From the NCBI RefSeq assembly GCF_000740055.1, contig NZ_BBJM01000020.1, forward strand, positions 1 to 40,199: a stretch of 40,199 nucleotides of DNA, given 5' to 3'. Shown here one piece after another: positions 17,216 through 24,506 of this stretch; the first letter of the stretch is position 1, and each line of letters starts with the position of its first letter. Under the pieces are notes generated by a model. It saw nothing but the letters and a program-made list of their open reading frames with translations. It was not told where the DNA came from and made no database searches. The position numbers and the translations under genes were made by a program. This stretch comes from Secundilactobacillus oryzae JCM 18671. GTDB taxonomy: Bacteria > Bacillota > Bacilli > Lactobacillales > Lactobacillaceae.

Positions 17216-18346
17216 ATGCGAAACAGCAATCATGAACCATCATCAGATTTTGATAATTTGAGTCGACGTGGTAGTGATCACTTCACTAGCCGAAAGAAAA
17301 AGCACCACCGAGTACTTTGGTCCATCCTATTTCTTCTTTTAATCCTCCTTGTAGGTGGTAGTGCCTGGGCCTATCACGCGTATAACGACGCCAAGAATAC
17401 TTTTCACCAGACTTATCAGGCTGGGAGTGTTAACAAGCTTAGAAATGTTTCTAGCCAATTGCAACAGGGCAAACCAATCTCAATCCTACTTTTAGGAACG
17501 GATACCGGCGCCCTCGGTCGAAGTGACGTTGGTCGGACAGATACGATTATCGTTGCAACGGTCAATGCTAAACGTGAAAAGGTAACCTTGACCAGTATCC
17601 CTCGTGATACACCGGTTAATATTACTGAAAGTGGTTCGACTTACCAAGAAAAGATTAATGCCGCCTACACTATTGGTGGTGCTAACACAGCAGTAAAAGC
17701 TGTTCAGGATCTGCTCGATGTGCCAATTGATTTTTACGCACTGGTCAACATGGGTGGCCTTGAAAAAATGGTCGATGCCGTTGGCGGTGTCGATGTTACA
17801 CCACCTTTAACATTTAAGTACGGAAAAGCTAACGTCACGAAGGGTAAGAAAGTTCATTTGACTGGTCGAGAAGCCCTCGATTATTCGAGAATGCGACATT
17901 CAGATCCCAAGGGTGATTACGGACGTCAAACTCGACAACGTCAAGTCATTGAAAAGTTGATTTTAAAGGCCGTTAGCCTTGGTTCAGTTACTCGCTACAA
18001 ACAAATTTTAACTTCAATCTCAGGCAACATGAAAACTGATTTAACCTTCAACGATATGCTCACCATCGCAACTAAGTATGGTGATGCTTCTCATCATATG
18101 AAGTCACAACATTTACAAGGTACAGGTCAAATGATCAATGGTGCCGCTTATGAAGTACCATCAAATACCGAACTAAAGAAAGTTTCAAATAGTATTCGAA
18201 AAGCACTCGGTATCAAGGAAACGACCAATTTTACAACGGATGCGGATAATTCATCCACATCGACTTCCTCTGACACGACAACGAGTTACGGGAGTACCGA
18301 CACGACAGATACGACAACCGGTGGTGGCGGATACGGCAGTTACTAA
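17216..18346 (+). CDS. LytR-CpsA-Psr (LCP) family cell-wall glycopolymer ligase
   Basis: LCP enzymes attach teichoic acids or other glycopolymers to peptidoglycan outside the membrane. The 376-aa protein (ATG at 17216, GAGGGA upstream) has a short basic cytoplasmic tail, one membrane span at about residues 34-54 and then an extracellular LCP domain. Key stretches are ISILLLGTDTG, RTDTIIVATVN, TLTSIPRDTPV and ALDYSRMRHSDPKGDYGRQ with its conserved Arg and Asp residues. The C-terminus is a Ser/Thr/Asp/Gly-rich low-complexity tail of about 35 residues. It is a single-gene unit with a strong terminator. Confidence 0.92.
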   Translation: MRNSNHEPSSDFDNLSRRGSDHFTSRKKKHHRVLWSILFLLLILLVGGSAWAYHAYNDAKNTFHQTYQAGSVNKLRNVSSQLQQGKPISILLLGTDTGALGRSDVGRTDTIIVATVNAKREKVTLTSIPRDTPVNITESGSTYQEKINAAYTIGGANTAVKAVQDLLDVPIDFYALVNMGGLEKMVDAVGGVDVTPPLTFKYGKANVTKGKKVHLTGREALDYSRMRHSDPKGDYGRQTRQRQVIEKLILKAVSLGSVTRYKQILTSISGNMKTDLTFNDMLTIATKYGDASHHMKSQHLQGTGQMINGAAYEVPSNTELKKVSNSIRKALGIKETTNFTTDADNSSTSTSSDTTTSYGSTDTTDTTTGGGGYGSY

Positions 18347-18352
18347 AACCTC

Positions 18353-18395
18353 AAAAAGGACCTACAGAAATTCATATTCTGTAGGTCCTTTTTTT
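18353..18395 (+). terminator. Intrinsic terminator of the LCP gene
   Basis: The arms AAAAAGGACCTACAGAA and TTCTGTAGGTCCTTTTT surround a 6-nt loop. A T run follows on the plus strand. Confidence 0.92.
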
Positions 18396-18408
18396 ATGTC
18401 TTACAAAT

Positions 18409-18438
18409 AAAAATCCCGACACTCACAGTTGTCAGGAC
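18409..18438 (-). terminator. Intrinsic terminator of the PTS operon
   Basis: On the minus strand CCTGACA pairs with TGTCGGG around an 8-nt loop and is followed by ATTTTT. It lies just after the stop codon of the last gene in the PTS cluster. Confidence 0.75.
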
Positions 18439-18447
18439 TCTTCATTT

Positions 18448-18957
18448 CTATTTTTTGAAGCTATCTAGGATGGCCATACACAGCCCCGTCGCGGTCGGTA
18501 ATGAGATGGATTCATCCGCAGCAAACACATAATTGCTTGGATTAGAAACATCTCGCCGAAGCGCCAGTAGCTTTCGACTCGAATCACTTGTTCGAAGCTC
18601 GAAATAAGTATTGGCTGGATAAGGCACTAGCGTGAGCGCTTCATCCCCCACTTCTACTTTGTACGGCTGTTGATAATTGCTATTCTGGGTCGACAGACTT
18701 GCAACTTTTTGCTCGCCAACGACGATATCGTATTTACTGCCAAACACCTGAATTTTAGATTCTAAAGCAAGTGGTTCACCCTTGACCGACATTTCAAATG
18801 TCGTTGGGATTGAAACCAACCAACCAAAGAAAGAATTCCAAATGCTAGACCAGAAATGATCCTTCGCGGTGGCAATCTGGTGCCCTTCACTATCTTTCAA
18901 CACGAAACGTTTTCCGTGCTTCGCATTGACGTTTAAGTAAGCCTTTGTGATCGTCAT
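18448..18957 (-). CDS. Uncharacterised protein, possibly tubby/LURP-one-like
   Basis: This is a 169-aa soluble protein. It is beta-strand rich and has a central hydrophobic stretch WSSIWNSFFGWLVSIPTTF at about 36-54. The alternating pattern (FVLKDSEGHQIATAK, YDIVVGEQKVASLS, YFELRTSDSSRKLLALRR) resembles the LURP-one-related/tubby C-terminal beta-barrel fold. This is a weak, pattern-based guess. Its ATG overlaps the DUF956 stop by four bases and a terminator follows, so it is the last gene of the PTS transcript. A role in sensing or stabilising the PTS is conceivable but unproven. Confidence 0.6.
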   Translation of the reverse strand: MTITKAYLNVNAKHGKRFVLKDSEGHQIATAKDHFWSSIWNSFFGWLVSIPTTFEMSVKGEPLALESKIQVFGSKYDIVVGEQKVASLSTQNSNYQQPYKVEVGDEALTLVPYPANTYFELRTSDSSRKLLALRRDVSNPSNYVFAADESISLPTATGLCMAILDSFKK

Positions 18958-19319
18958 TTTTTCGATCTCCCCTTTGGCTTAAAGATTGATTTGAAGCTAA
19001 CACCATCCCGATAGACCATGATTTGCTGATGATCCATCTTCCGATTAAAAACGTGAACAGCGCGCTTCGTATCACGTGTTAAAAACTGAATTCGTTGACC
19101 ATTCTTTGTGAGTACAAAGAATCCACGAAACCATTTCTTAAAGAGCACCTGAACCTGTATCTTAACGATTTGGTCGTAAGGAATCTGAACCCTTCGCTGG
19201 GCTAAATCAGGGGTAAATTCAATCCCAACGTTTCCCAAGACTAAGTCACCGTGTTGGGCTTTAAGTTGATTAGGAAAATAATTCGCCTTGATATGCAATT
19301 CATTGATTTGATTTAACAA
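18954..19319 (-). CDS. manO: DUF956 protein (ManO-like)
   Basis: This is a 121-aa DUF956-type protein. Family members sit almost always directly downstream of mannose-family PTS genes in Firmicutes and are called ManO, with a proposed regulatory role that is poorly defined. The sequence has conserved-looking segments ANYFPNQLKAQHGDLVLGNV (about 12-31), VQIPYDQIVKIQVQVLFKKW and FLTRDTKRAVHVF. The start is a TTG at 19319 with a weak ribosome binding site, 18 bp after the IID gene. Translation is coupled to the next gene by an ATGA overlap. Confidence 0.8.
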   Translation of the reverse strand: MLNQINELHIKANYFPNQLKAQHGDLVLGNVGIEFTPDLAQRRVQIPYDQIVKIQVQVLFKKWFRGFFVLTKNGQRIQFLTRDTKRAVHVFNRKMDHQQIMVYRDGVSFKSIFKPKGRSKK

Positions 19320-19337
19320 GTCGCTTCACACCATTTC

Positions 19338-20186
19338 TTATCCGAGTAATCCAATCCAGAAACCAAAGATACCAATAGCAAACATCAAGAAAATCAACCA
19401 AATAGCGTTAATCTTCTTCCGTAGTAACCAAATACACATAAACGTTAACAACAGTGGAATAATTCCTGGCAATAATTGATCAAAGATGCCTTGAAGGGTC
19501 ATCGTTGTTGTCTTACCGTTAACTGTTGCCTTTGAAATAACCAATGGGAAGTTAATCGTGGTCCAACGAGGCACTAGCACACCCATGATAAACATACCAA
19601 GGATTGAAGCACCGGTTGTTAGCTTTTGAATTAAACTACCACCAAGGTTAGCCACGATGTTAGTTCCTTGTTCGTATCCAATTTTTTGAAGGTACCAACG
19701 AGCTGCTAAACGCATCGCGTTCCAGGCAACGAAGAAGACGATTGGTGCCAAGATGCCTGATCCAGAAAGTGCCAAGCTGGCAGCGAATGAAGCGATAACC
19801 GGACGTGCAGTTCCCCAGAAGATTGGGTCCCCAACACCAGCTAATGGTCCCATCGTACCAACTTTAACACTGGCAATCGTGGCATCGTCAATGGCTTTAC
19901 CATTGGCACGTTCTTCTTCCATCGCCATTGAAATCCCACCGATTAGGGAGGTCATAATTGGCGTCGTTTGCATAAAGGTCAAGTGTCGCTTAAGGGCAGC
20001 GGCCGTTTCGGCGTCGTCATCCTTATACAAGCGCTTGATTGCGGGAATCATTTGGAAACAGAATCCAACGTTTTGCACCCGTTCATAGTTCCATGATCCT
20101 TGTAGAAAACCGGAACGCCAGAATGTCTTGACCATATCACTCTTGGTTAATTTTTTTCTGTTTGTTGCTGCTTGATTTTCAGCCAT
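19338..20186 (-). CDS. PTS mannose-family transporter subunit IID
   Basis: This is a membrane subunit of the PTS permease that, with IIC, forms the sugar channel. At 282 aa it matches family length. Typical segments are FWRSGFLQGSWNYERVQNVG near the N-terminus, VKVGTMGPLAGVGDPIFWGT in the middle and several hydrophobic spans towards the C-terminus. GAGGGG precedes the ATG. It lies 14 bp after IIC. Confidence 0.95.
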   Translation of the reverse strand: MAENQAATNRKKLTKSDMVKTFWRSGFLQGSWNYERVQNVGFCFQMIPAIKRLYKDDDAETAAALKRHLTFMQTTPIMTSLIGGISMAMEEERANGKAIDDATIASVKVGTMGPLAGVGDPIFWGTARPVIASFAASLALSGSGILAPIVFFVAWNAMRLAARWYLQKIGYEQGTNIVANLGGSLIQKLTTGASILGMFIMGVLVPRWTTINFPLVISKATVNGKTTTMTLQGIFDQLLPGIIPLLLTFMCIWLLRKKINAIWLIFLMFAIGIFGFWIGLLG

Positions 20187-20200
20187 TTGATCTCACCCCT

Positions 20201-21022
20201 CTATAATTCATCCAGGGCCCGATCAATATCATCGGCTCCTGAATTACTTTCTTCGTCACCGGTTGCACCACTAACAACAGCAGTTTGAGCGTTGAAACGT
20301 GGTGAAAGCTTGACGTAGATTAAGGCGAGACATAGACCTAAAATACCAAACGCAATCAAGTTGAGCTTTGTGATAGCGGCAAGGACGAAACCGATAAAGA
20401 AGAATGGCCATACTTCGTTGTTGGCCATCATATTAATAACCATCGCAAATCCGACAACAACCACGAAACCACCAGCGATTGAAAGACCCTTGGTGATAAC
20501 TTCAGGAATGGCATTCAGTGCACTTTGGACAGCTTGTGGACTGACAATAGTAACGATGTAGGTTGGGATTGCAATTCTCAAACCTTGAATAACCATATCT
20601 AAGTAGTGAATACCATCGATACCCTTTATATCAGCTTTTGCAGCACGGCTATCAACAACGTGCGCCATCAAAACGATTAATGAACGAACGAAAATGTTCA
20701 ACACTTGTCCGGCAATTGCTAATGGGATGGCAATCGCGATACCGTTTGAAACACTCAAGTTGGCTGGTCCACAAACTAAAACCGCTGAAACAATTGAAGC
20801 AAGTGCAGCGTCAGGTGGAATGGCCGAACCAATATTCATCCAACCAATTGCTATCAATTGAAGTTGTCCACCAAGTAAAACACCTGATTGAACATCTCCG
20901 AGTGCTAAACCAACAAGCGTACAGGCTATAAGTGGTTGAGCGAGCTCCCATTCATCGAGGACAACGTCGACCCCGGCTAGGAAGGCAACGATCAGTAATA
21001 ATATTACAGAAATCGCACTCAT
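20201..21022 (-). CDS. PTS mannose-family transporter subunit IIC
   Basis: This is an integral membrane permease of 273 aa. The N-terminus (AGVDVVLDEWELAQPLIACT, about 17-36) and LGDVQSGVLLGGQLQLIAIG, then NIGSAIPPDAALASIVSAVL, are hallmarks of the Man family IIC. Its C-terminal tail is acidic and soluble. IIC and IID together bind the sugar, and in related systems they are also bacteriocin (class IIa) receptors. The sugar cannot be read from sequence. Confidence 0.95.
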   Translation of the reverse strand: MSAISVILLLIVAFLAGVDVVLDEWELAQPLIACTLVGLALGDVQSGVLLGGQLQLIAIGWMNIGSAIPPDAALASIVSAVLVCGPANLSVSNGIAIAIPLAIAGQVLNIFVRSLIVLMAHVVDSRAAKADIKGIDGIHYLDMVIQGLRIAIPTYIVTIVSPQAVQSALNAIPEVITKGLSIAGGFVVVVGFAMVINMMANNEVWPFFFIGFVLAAITKLNLIAFGILGLCLALIYVKLSPRFNAQTAVVSGATGDEESNSGADDIDRALDEL

Positions 21023-21052
21023 TTATCTCATCCCTTTAAATTTATTAGCTAA

Positions 21053-21547
21053 CTATAGGTCAGCTTTCTTTAATAATCCCATAACGTCAACAGCTGAATC
21101 TCCCGGAACCTGTTGCCGCGATAATTTGGTACCGTGTTCATTTAAACTCTTGAATGCAGCAACATCATCGTCGTTAACAGATAAGTTTGAAGCGATGATT
21201 GTTTTACCTTCTTCAAAAGTCATGTTCCCAACGTTAATCTCAGGAATCGAAATTCCCCCTTCAACCAAACGTTCCATATCTCGAGGACCTTCAGTAAGTA
21301 GAAGAACTTGGAGACTATCGAGGCGCTCATCTGAGTATGCCTTGATGGCACGGTCAACACTTAAAACATTCGCTTTGATGCCTGCGGGCGCTGCTTGAAC
21401 CAGCAACGTTTTCCGTAATGCATCGTTAACAACTGTATCTGAAACGATAAAAATTCGGTTAGGCTTCACCATATTCACCCAACCAGTTGCAACTTGACCG
21501 TGTAATAGTCGATTATCAATCCGAGCTAATTTAATCTTGAATGGCAT
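21053..21547 (-). CDS. PTS mannose-family transporter subunit IIB
   Basis: This is a 164-aa cytoplasmic phosphocarrier. The phosphorylation site is His16 in ARIDNRLLHGQVATGWV, where the phosphate passes from IIA to IIB to sugar. It is encoded separately from IIA, unlike the fused IIAB (ManL/ManX) of many glucose/mannose systems. AAGGAGG precedes the ATG. It lies 30 bp upstream of IIC. Confidence 0.95.
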   Translation of the reverse strand: MPFKIKLARIDNRLLHGQVATGWVNMVKPNRIFIVSDTVVNDALRKTLLVQAAPAGIKANVLSVDRAIKAYSDERLDSLQVLLLTEGPRDMERLVEGGISIPEINVGNMTFEEGKTIIASNLSVNDDDVAAFKSLNEHGTKLSRQQVPGDSAVDVMGLLKKADL

Positions 21548-21586
21548 GAGAATGCCTCCTTTTTTAATCTATTTTTTGACTTTGAT

Positions 21587-22009
21587 CTAAAGAAGATCGT
21601 CGTCATCACCTGCATCTTCTTGCAGTTCTAAATGCTTAACGCCCGCCTTGGCAGTCTCTTCCAAGTGTGGCACAACTTGACTCAAGTCTTGGTCACGAAC
21701 TGTATATGCTTCAATAAGCATCGGTAAGTTCAATCCCGTCATGAGTGCCATTGTGTCAAGGTGTTCCGCTACAATCCGACTTGCTGCATTAAATGGTGAA
21801 CCACCCCAAAGATCGACTAGGAATAACACTTGGTCATCCTTATCAAACTTGCCGAGCGCCGCATTATACTTTGCAAGCAAGTCATCTGGACCTTCTGTGG
21901 GCTCAAAGGTTACAGTTTCAACCTTTTCCTGTTCGCCAAAAATCATGCTAGCAGATTGGAGAATGCCCTTTGCAAAATTACCATGACTCGCAACGATAAT
22001 CGCTAACAT
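21587..22009 (-). CDS. PTS mannose-family transporter subunit IIA
   Basis: This is a 140-aa cytoplasmic phosphocarrier. The His9 phosphorylation site lies in IIVASHGNFAKG, and VLFLVDLWGGSPFNAASRI (about 62-80) is the second family hallmark. The C-terminus ends in an acidic Asp/Glu-rich run. It is the first gene of a IIA-IIB-IIC-IID-DUF956-unknown operon. AGGAGGTGG precedes the ATG. A promoter with a cre site lies about 150 bp upstream. Confidence 0.95.
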   Translation of the reverse strand: MLAIIVASHGNFAKGILQSASMIFGEQEKVETVTFEPTEGPDDLLAKYNAALGKFDKDDQVLFLVDLWGGSPFNAASRIVAEHLDTMALMTGLNLPMLIEAYTVRDQDLSQVVPHLEETAKAGVKHLELQEDAGDDDDLL

Positions 22010-22080
22010 CTTGCCACCTCCTTCTTTTAATTGGACACCTGATCAACCGCAAATAATTGCTTGTCTCAAAGTTCTGAAAT

Positions 22081-22094
22081 TGAACGCGCTTATA
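22081..22094. promoter_or_regulatory. Second, weaker cre-like site in the PTS leader
   Basis: TGAACGCGCTTATA matches the cre consensus TGWNANCGNTNWCA with two mismatches. It lies about 60-75 bases downstream of the predicted start point, where a roadblock site could act. This is a speculative call. Confidence 0.3.
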
Positions 22095-22155
22095 TTTTCA
22101 AAAGAGCTTATAAAAATAAAAAATAGTTGAAAATGAGTCGTTGGTGCCTGTAAAT

Positions 22156-22184
22156 AATATAGCACATAATAGCGCTTACATCTA
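22156..22184 (-). promoter_or_regulatory. Promoter of the mannose-family PTS operon
   Basis: The -10 is TATATT (22156-22161) with extended TGC, and the -35-like TAGATG is at 22179-22184, with a 17-bp spacer. The cre site at 22167-22180 overlaps the spacer and the -35. No -24/-12 (sigma-54) element is seen and no LevR-type activator is in the window. Confidence 0.6.
22167..22180. promoter_or_regulatory. cre site (CcpA operator) in the PTS promoter
   Basis: TGTAAGCGCTATTA on the minus strand matches the consensus TGWNANCGNTNWCA at all fixed positions but one. Its place between -35 and -10 predicts repression by CcpA when preferred sugars are present. This implies that the PTS is for a secondary sugar rather than being a constitutive glucose system. 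Confidence 0.75.
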
Positions 22185-22232
22185 TATAAAATCAACGTTT
22201 TGCGCGATTTTTCACAATAAAAATAAGATTTC

Positions 22233-22267
22233 TTTCAAATGAAAACTAGAGACCCTTTCGAACGAAA
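22233..22267. repeat. Tandem TTTCRAAYGAAA elements, candidate DeoR operators
   Basis: TTTCAAATGAAA (22233-22244) and TTTCGAACGAAA (22256-22267) share TTTC/GAAA arms around a 4-bp centre. They are spaced 23 bp centre to centre, about two helix turns. They lie between the terminator of the DeoR-HAD unit and the PTS promoter, about 50-80 bp upstream of its -35. GAAA-type repeats are common for DeoR-family regulators of sugar genes, so the DeoR protein encoded upstream is the likely binder. Confidence 0.45.
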
Positions 22268-22285
22268 GCTAAACTTATTCCAAAC

Positions 22286-22314
22286 AAAAAGGTGCTCACT
22301 CGCGAGCACCTTTT
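22286..22314 (-). terminator. Intrinsic terminator of the deoR-HAD unit
   Basis: AAAAAGGTGCTC pairs with GAGCACCTTTT around a 6-nt loop. On the minus strand a T run follows. It separates the regulator unit from the PTS operon. Confidence 0.9.
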
Positions 22315-22324
22315 CATCTTCACT

Positions 22325-22951
22325 TTATAATTGTAATAGGTCAGTTGGCTTTTCAAGAATGTATTCGGCACCTTTAAGTGTCTTCGCATGCGGATTATCG
22401 CCCCAAGCCACTAGTGCAAAGGAGACCCCCGCAGCATGTGCGGCTTCCAGATCATAAGGGGTATCGCCCACGTAAACTGTTTCCTCGTTTATAGCACCCA
22501 TGCGCTTCACCGCCAAGATAATCGGATCTGGCGCAGGTTTGCCTCGTTTGACATCTTCAGCAAAGACAAACTCGGAGAAGTACTGATCAAGACCTAGCGG
22601 CTCAATATCACGCTCAAATTCAAACTTCTTTTTAGAGGTCATAATGGCTAACTCCGTATTAGGTTTTGCCTTTAATTGAGCCAAACCAGTTTCAATCCCA
22701 GGAAAAATCTTAACTTGATCCTGATGTTGAGGTACCTGCTTCACCCATTCATCGGTGATTTCCGGAATTTGGCCTGCCGGAATCTCTAGCCGTTTCAAGG
22801 CATCCAAACTTGGAATGCCAAAAGTTGCCGTTAGATCCGAATAAGGACGGTCAATCCCGTGCTTCACCAAAACATCCTGTAATGACAGCATGTACATGGT
22901 TTCCGTATCAATCAGTGTCCCATCAATATCAAAAATAAAATTTTTAATCAT
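22325..22951 (-). CDS. HAD-family phosphatase (IA subfamily)
   Basis: This is a 208-aa haloacid dehalogenase-type hydrolase. Motif I is FDIDGTLIDTE (about 6-16, nucleophile and acid Asp), motif II MTSKK, motif III around KRGKPAPDP, and motif IV YVGDTPYDLEAAHAAG. The helical cap between motifs I and II puts it with phosphoglycolate- or sugar-phosphate phosphatases and beta-phosphoglucomutases; the substrate is unknown. The start is the ATG at 22951 with AGGA upstream. It is 19 bp after deoR, so sugar-phosphate detoxification for the neighbouring PTS is a plausible role. Confidence 0.85.
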   Translation of the reverse strand: MIKNFIFDIDGTLIDTETMYMLSLQDVLVKHGIDRPYSDLTATFGIPSLDALKRLEIPAGQIPEITDEWVKQVPQHQDQVKIFPGIETGLAQLKAKPNTELAIMTSKKKFEFERDIEPLGLDQYFSEFVFAEDVKRGKPAPDPIILAVKRMGAINEETVYVGDTPYDLEAAHAAGVSFALVAWGDNPHAKTLKGAEYILEKPTDLLQL

Positions 22952-22970
22952 AGTGGTCCTGCTTCGGTGT

Positions 22971-23714
22971 TTACACAATCACCGTTTCTAGTTGATTTTG
23001 ACGCATCAGCTGAATCCCGCGATCGTCAATCGAATCATCCGTAAAAATGGCACTCACATCATTGAAATCAAACTCGCGAACCGTGCCCGGATTACTAAAC
23101 TTAGTTGAATCAGTCAGTACGATGGTCTGCTTCGCATGCCGCATCATGCCACGTGCTGCCTCGCTACGATCCAGGTTATTATTGGTAAAGCCGCGAATCG
23201 GATCAATCCCATCTACTCCAACGAAGAGCTTATCGACGTAAAAATTAGCCGCCATTTGCTCTACCATCGGTCCAATATTGACCTGAGCGGACTTTTGAAA
23301 CTCGCCTCCTAAAAGCACAAGCTTCACACCTTTGATTGCACGTAAATGGGTAACAATAAAGATTGAATTAGTGATGATAGTGATCCCCGAGTGCTGTGTG
23401 GCAACTTCGTTTGCAAACAAGGAACATGTTGAGCCATTTTCAATCATGATGGTTTCATTGTCGGAAACCAGTTCCACTGCCTTCTGTGCAATTCGCAATT
23501 TTTCTTCATAGTGGGAAGACAACCGAATTTGCGTGTCGTCTGAATCGTTAAGAACGACACTCCCCCGATGGCGCTTGATAAACCCTAAATCCTCTAAGTG
23601 AACCAAATCTTTTCGAATCGTAACCTGCGACACATTAAAAGCTTCCGCAAGCCGACTCACTTCGACTTCTTTTTCGCGATTCACTAGCGAAATGATCTTT
23701 GCTTCCCTATCCAT
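22971..23714 (-). CDS. DeoR/GlpR-family transcriptional regulator
   Basis: This is a 247-aa sugar-metabolism repressor. The N-terminal winged helix-turn-helix is SRLAEAFNVSQVTIRKDLVH, then LEDLGFIKRHRGS (about 20-52). A C-terminal sugar-phosphate sensing domain of the ISOCOT type has IENGSTCSLFA, LLGGEF, FVGVDGI and LTDSTKF. It probably regulates the PTS operon downstream and itself. Candidate operators are the tandem elements at 22233-22267. The promoter has an extended -10 (TGA-TACAAT) about 20 bp before the start. Confidence 0.92.
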   Translation of the reverse strand: MDREAKIISLVNREKEVEVSRLAEAFNVSQVTIRKDLVHLEDLGFIKRHRGSVVLNDSDDTQIRLSSHYEEKLRIAQKAVELVSDNETIMIENGSTCSLFANEVATQHSGITIITNSIFIVTHLRAIKGVKLVLLGGEFQKSAQVNIGPMVEQMAANFYVDKLFVGVDGIDPIRGFTNNNLDRSEAARGMMRHAKQTIVLTDSTKFSNPGTVREFDFNDVSAIFTDDSIDDRGIQLMRQNQLETVIV

Positions 23715-23730
23715 ACTGTCACCTCATTAA

Positions 23731-23739
23731 AATTGTATC
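23731..23739 (-). promoter_or_regulatory. Extended -10 promoter of deoR-HAD
   Basis: TGA-TACAAT on the minus strand precedes deoR. The -35 is poor. Confidence 0.5.
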
Positions 23740-23773
23740 ATATTTAGATAAGAGAATTGAAATTATTGCAATC

Positions 23774-23983
23774 CTATACCTGATCTTCATACCTTAAAAT
23801 ATCACCAGGCTGACAATTCAACGCTTTGCAAATAGCTGCTAGGGTCGAGAAGCGAATCGCCTTAGCCTTACCGGTCTTTAGGATTGATAAGTTAGCCATT
23901 GTCAGACCCACCTGATCGGCCAAATCCGTGAGTGTCATTTTTCGCTTAGCTAGCATGACATCTAACGTTACGATAATTTCCAT
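23774..23983 (-). CDS. Small XRE/Cro-CI-type HTH regulator (YozG-like)
   Basis: This is a 69-aa single-domain helix-turn-helix protein. Recognisable parts are MLAKRKMTLTDLADQVGLTM (about 9-28), then NLSILKTGKAKAIRFSTLAA and LNCQPGDILRYED. This short type is regularly paired with a DUF2975 membrane protein, as here (9 bp between them). GAGGTG precedes the ATG. It probably represses its own operon. Confidence 0.88.
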   Translation of the reverse strand: MEIIVTLDVMLAKRKMTLTDLADQVGLTMANLSILKTGKAKAIRFSTLAAICKALNCQPGDILRYEDQV

Positions 23984-23992
23984 AATTTCACC

Positions 23993-24475
23993 TCACACCG
24001 TCAAATCGTTTTCAGACTTCAGCACAATTGCCTGCTTAAGCAATTTTTGTAAAACCGCTACGAAAACGGTCATGGCTGCGCTAGCAAATGCGACAAGCAT
24101 CCCCATCAAAACCAATCCTGGGGCATCTTCCGCCTGCGCAACAAAGTAGAAAAACGGCGAGCCAATCAAAAAGACGGCACAGACAAACAGACTAGCGTAC
24201 TTAATTCGAATGAGTGGTCGAATGGTGACGGCCGAAAAAACCTCTTGCCGCTCGATTCGGGTTAGGATCAACCAAGCTTGCGTGACGGCATACAGAAAAG
24301 CAGCCCACAATGCCTCTATTTGCAGCCCCATCGCTAAGTAAGCCCAAGCCGTCGTAAACTCCCGCCAGTCAGTAAAGACGACGTAGATGAAGCGAACGAA
24401 GACGCCCATGATGACTAAGACAATCAAGCTTAAAATAATGAGCGCAATTTTTAAAAACCAAGATTCCTTCTTCAT
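23993..24475 (-). CDS. DUF2975-type membrane protein
   Basis: This is a 160-aa protein with four hydrophobic spans (about 6-28, 45-70, 90-110 and 120-145 of the ATG-24475 form). The layout matches DUF2975 proteins, whose function is unknown. The start at 24475 has GAGG seven bases upstream, while the ATG at 24481 is too close to it. It is the first gene of a two-gene unit with the XRE regulator; such pairs are thought to be membrane-linked regulatory modules. Confidence 0.75.
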   Translation of the reverse strand: MKKESWFLKIALIILSLIVLVIMGVFVRFIYVVFTDWREFTTAWAYLAMGLQIEALWAAFLYAVTQAWLILTRIERQEVFSAVTIRPLIRIKYASLFVCAVFLIGSPFFYFVAQAEDAPGLVLMGMLVAFASAAMTVFVAVLQKLLKQAIVLKSENDLTV

Positions 24476-24506
24476 GTTCATTCCTCTTTTCGGTTTAATT
24501 AACCTC

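Noticed and set aside
22010-22324. A hidden small gene in the 315-bp gap upstream of the PTS
   Set aside because: I saw no frame with a start and ribosome binding site; the gap is explained by a leader, promoter, cre site, tandem operators and a terminator.
18448-24475. A novel defence or signalling island around the PTS, DUF956, DUF2975 and HTH genes
   Set aside because: All genes fit known sugar-uptake or small regulatory modules, base composition looks like the surroundings, and no nuclease, toxin or phage-related gene is present.
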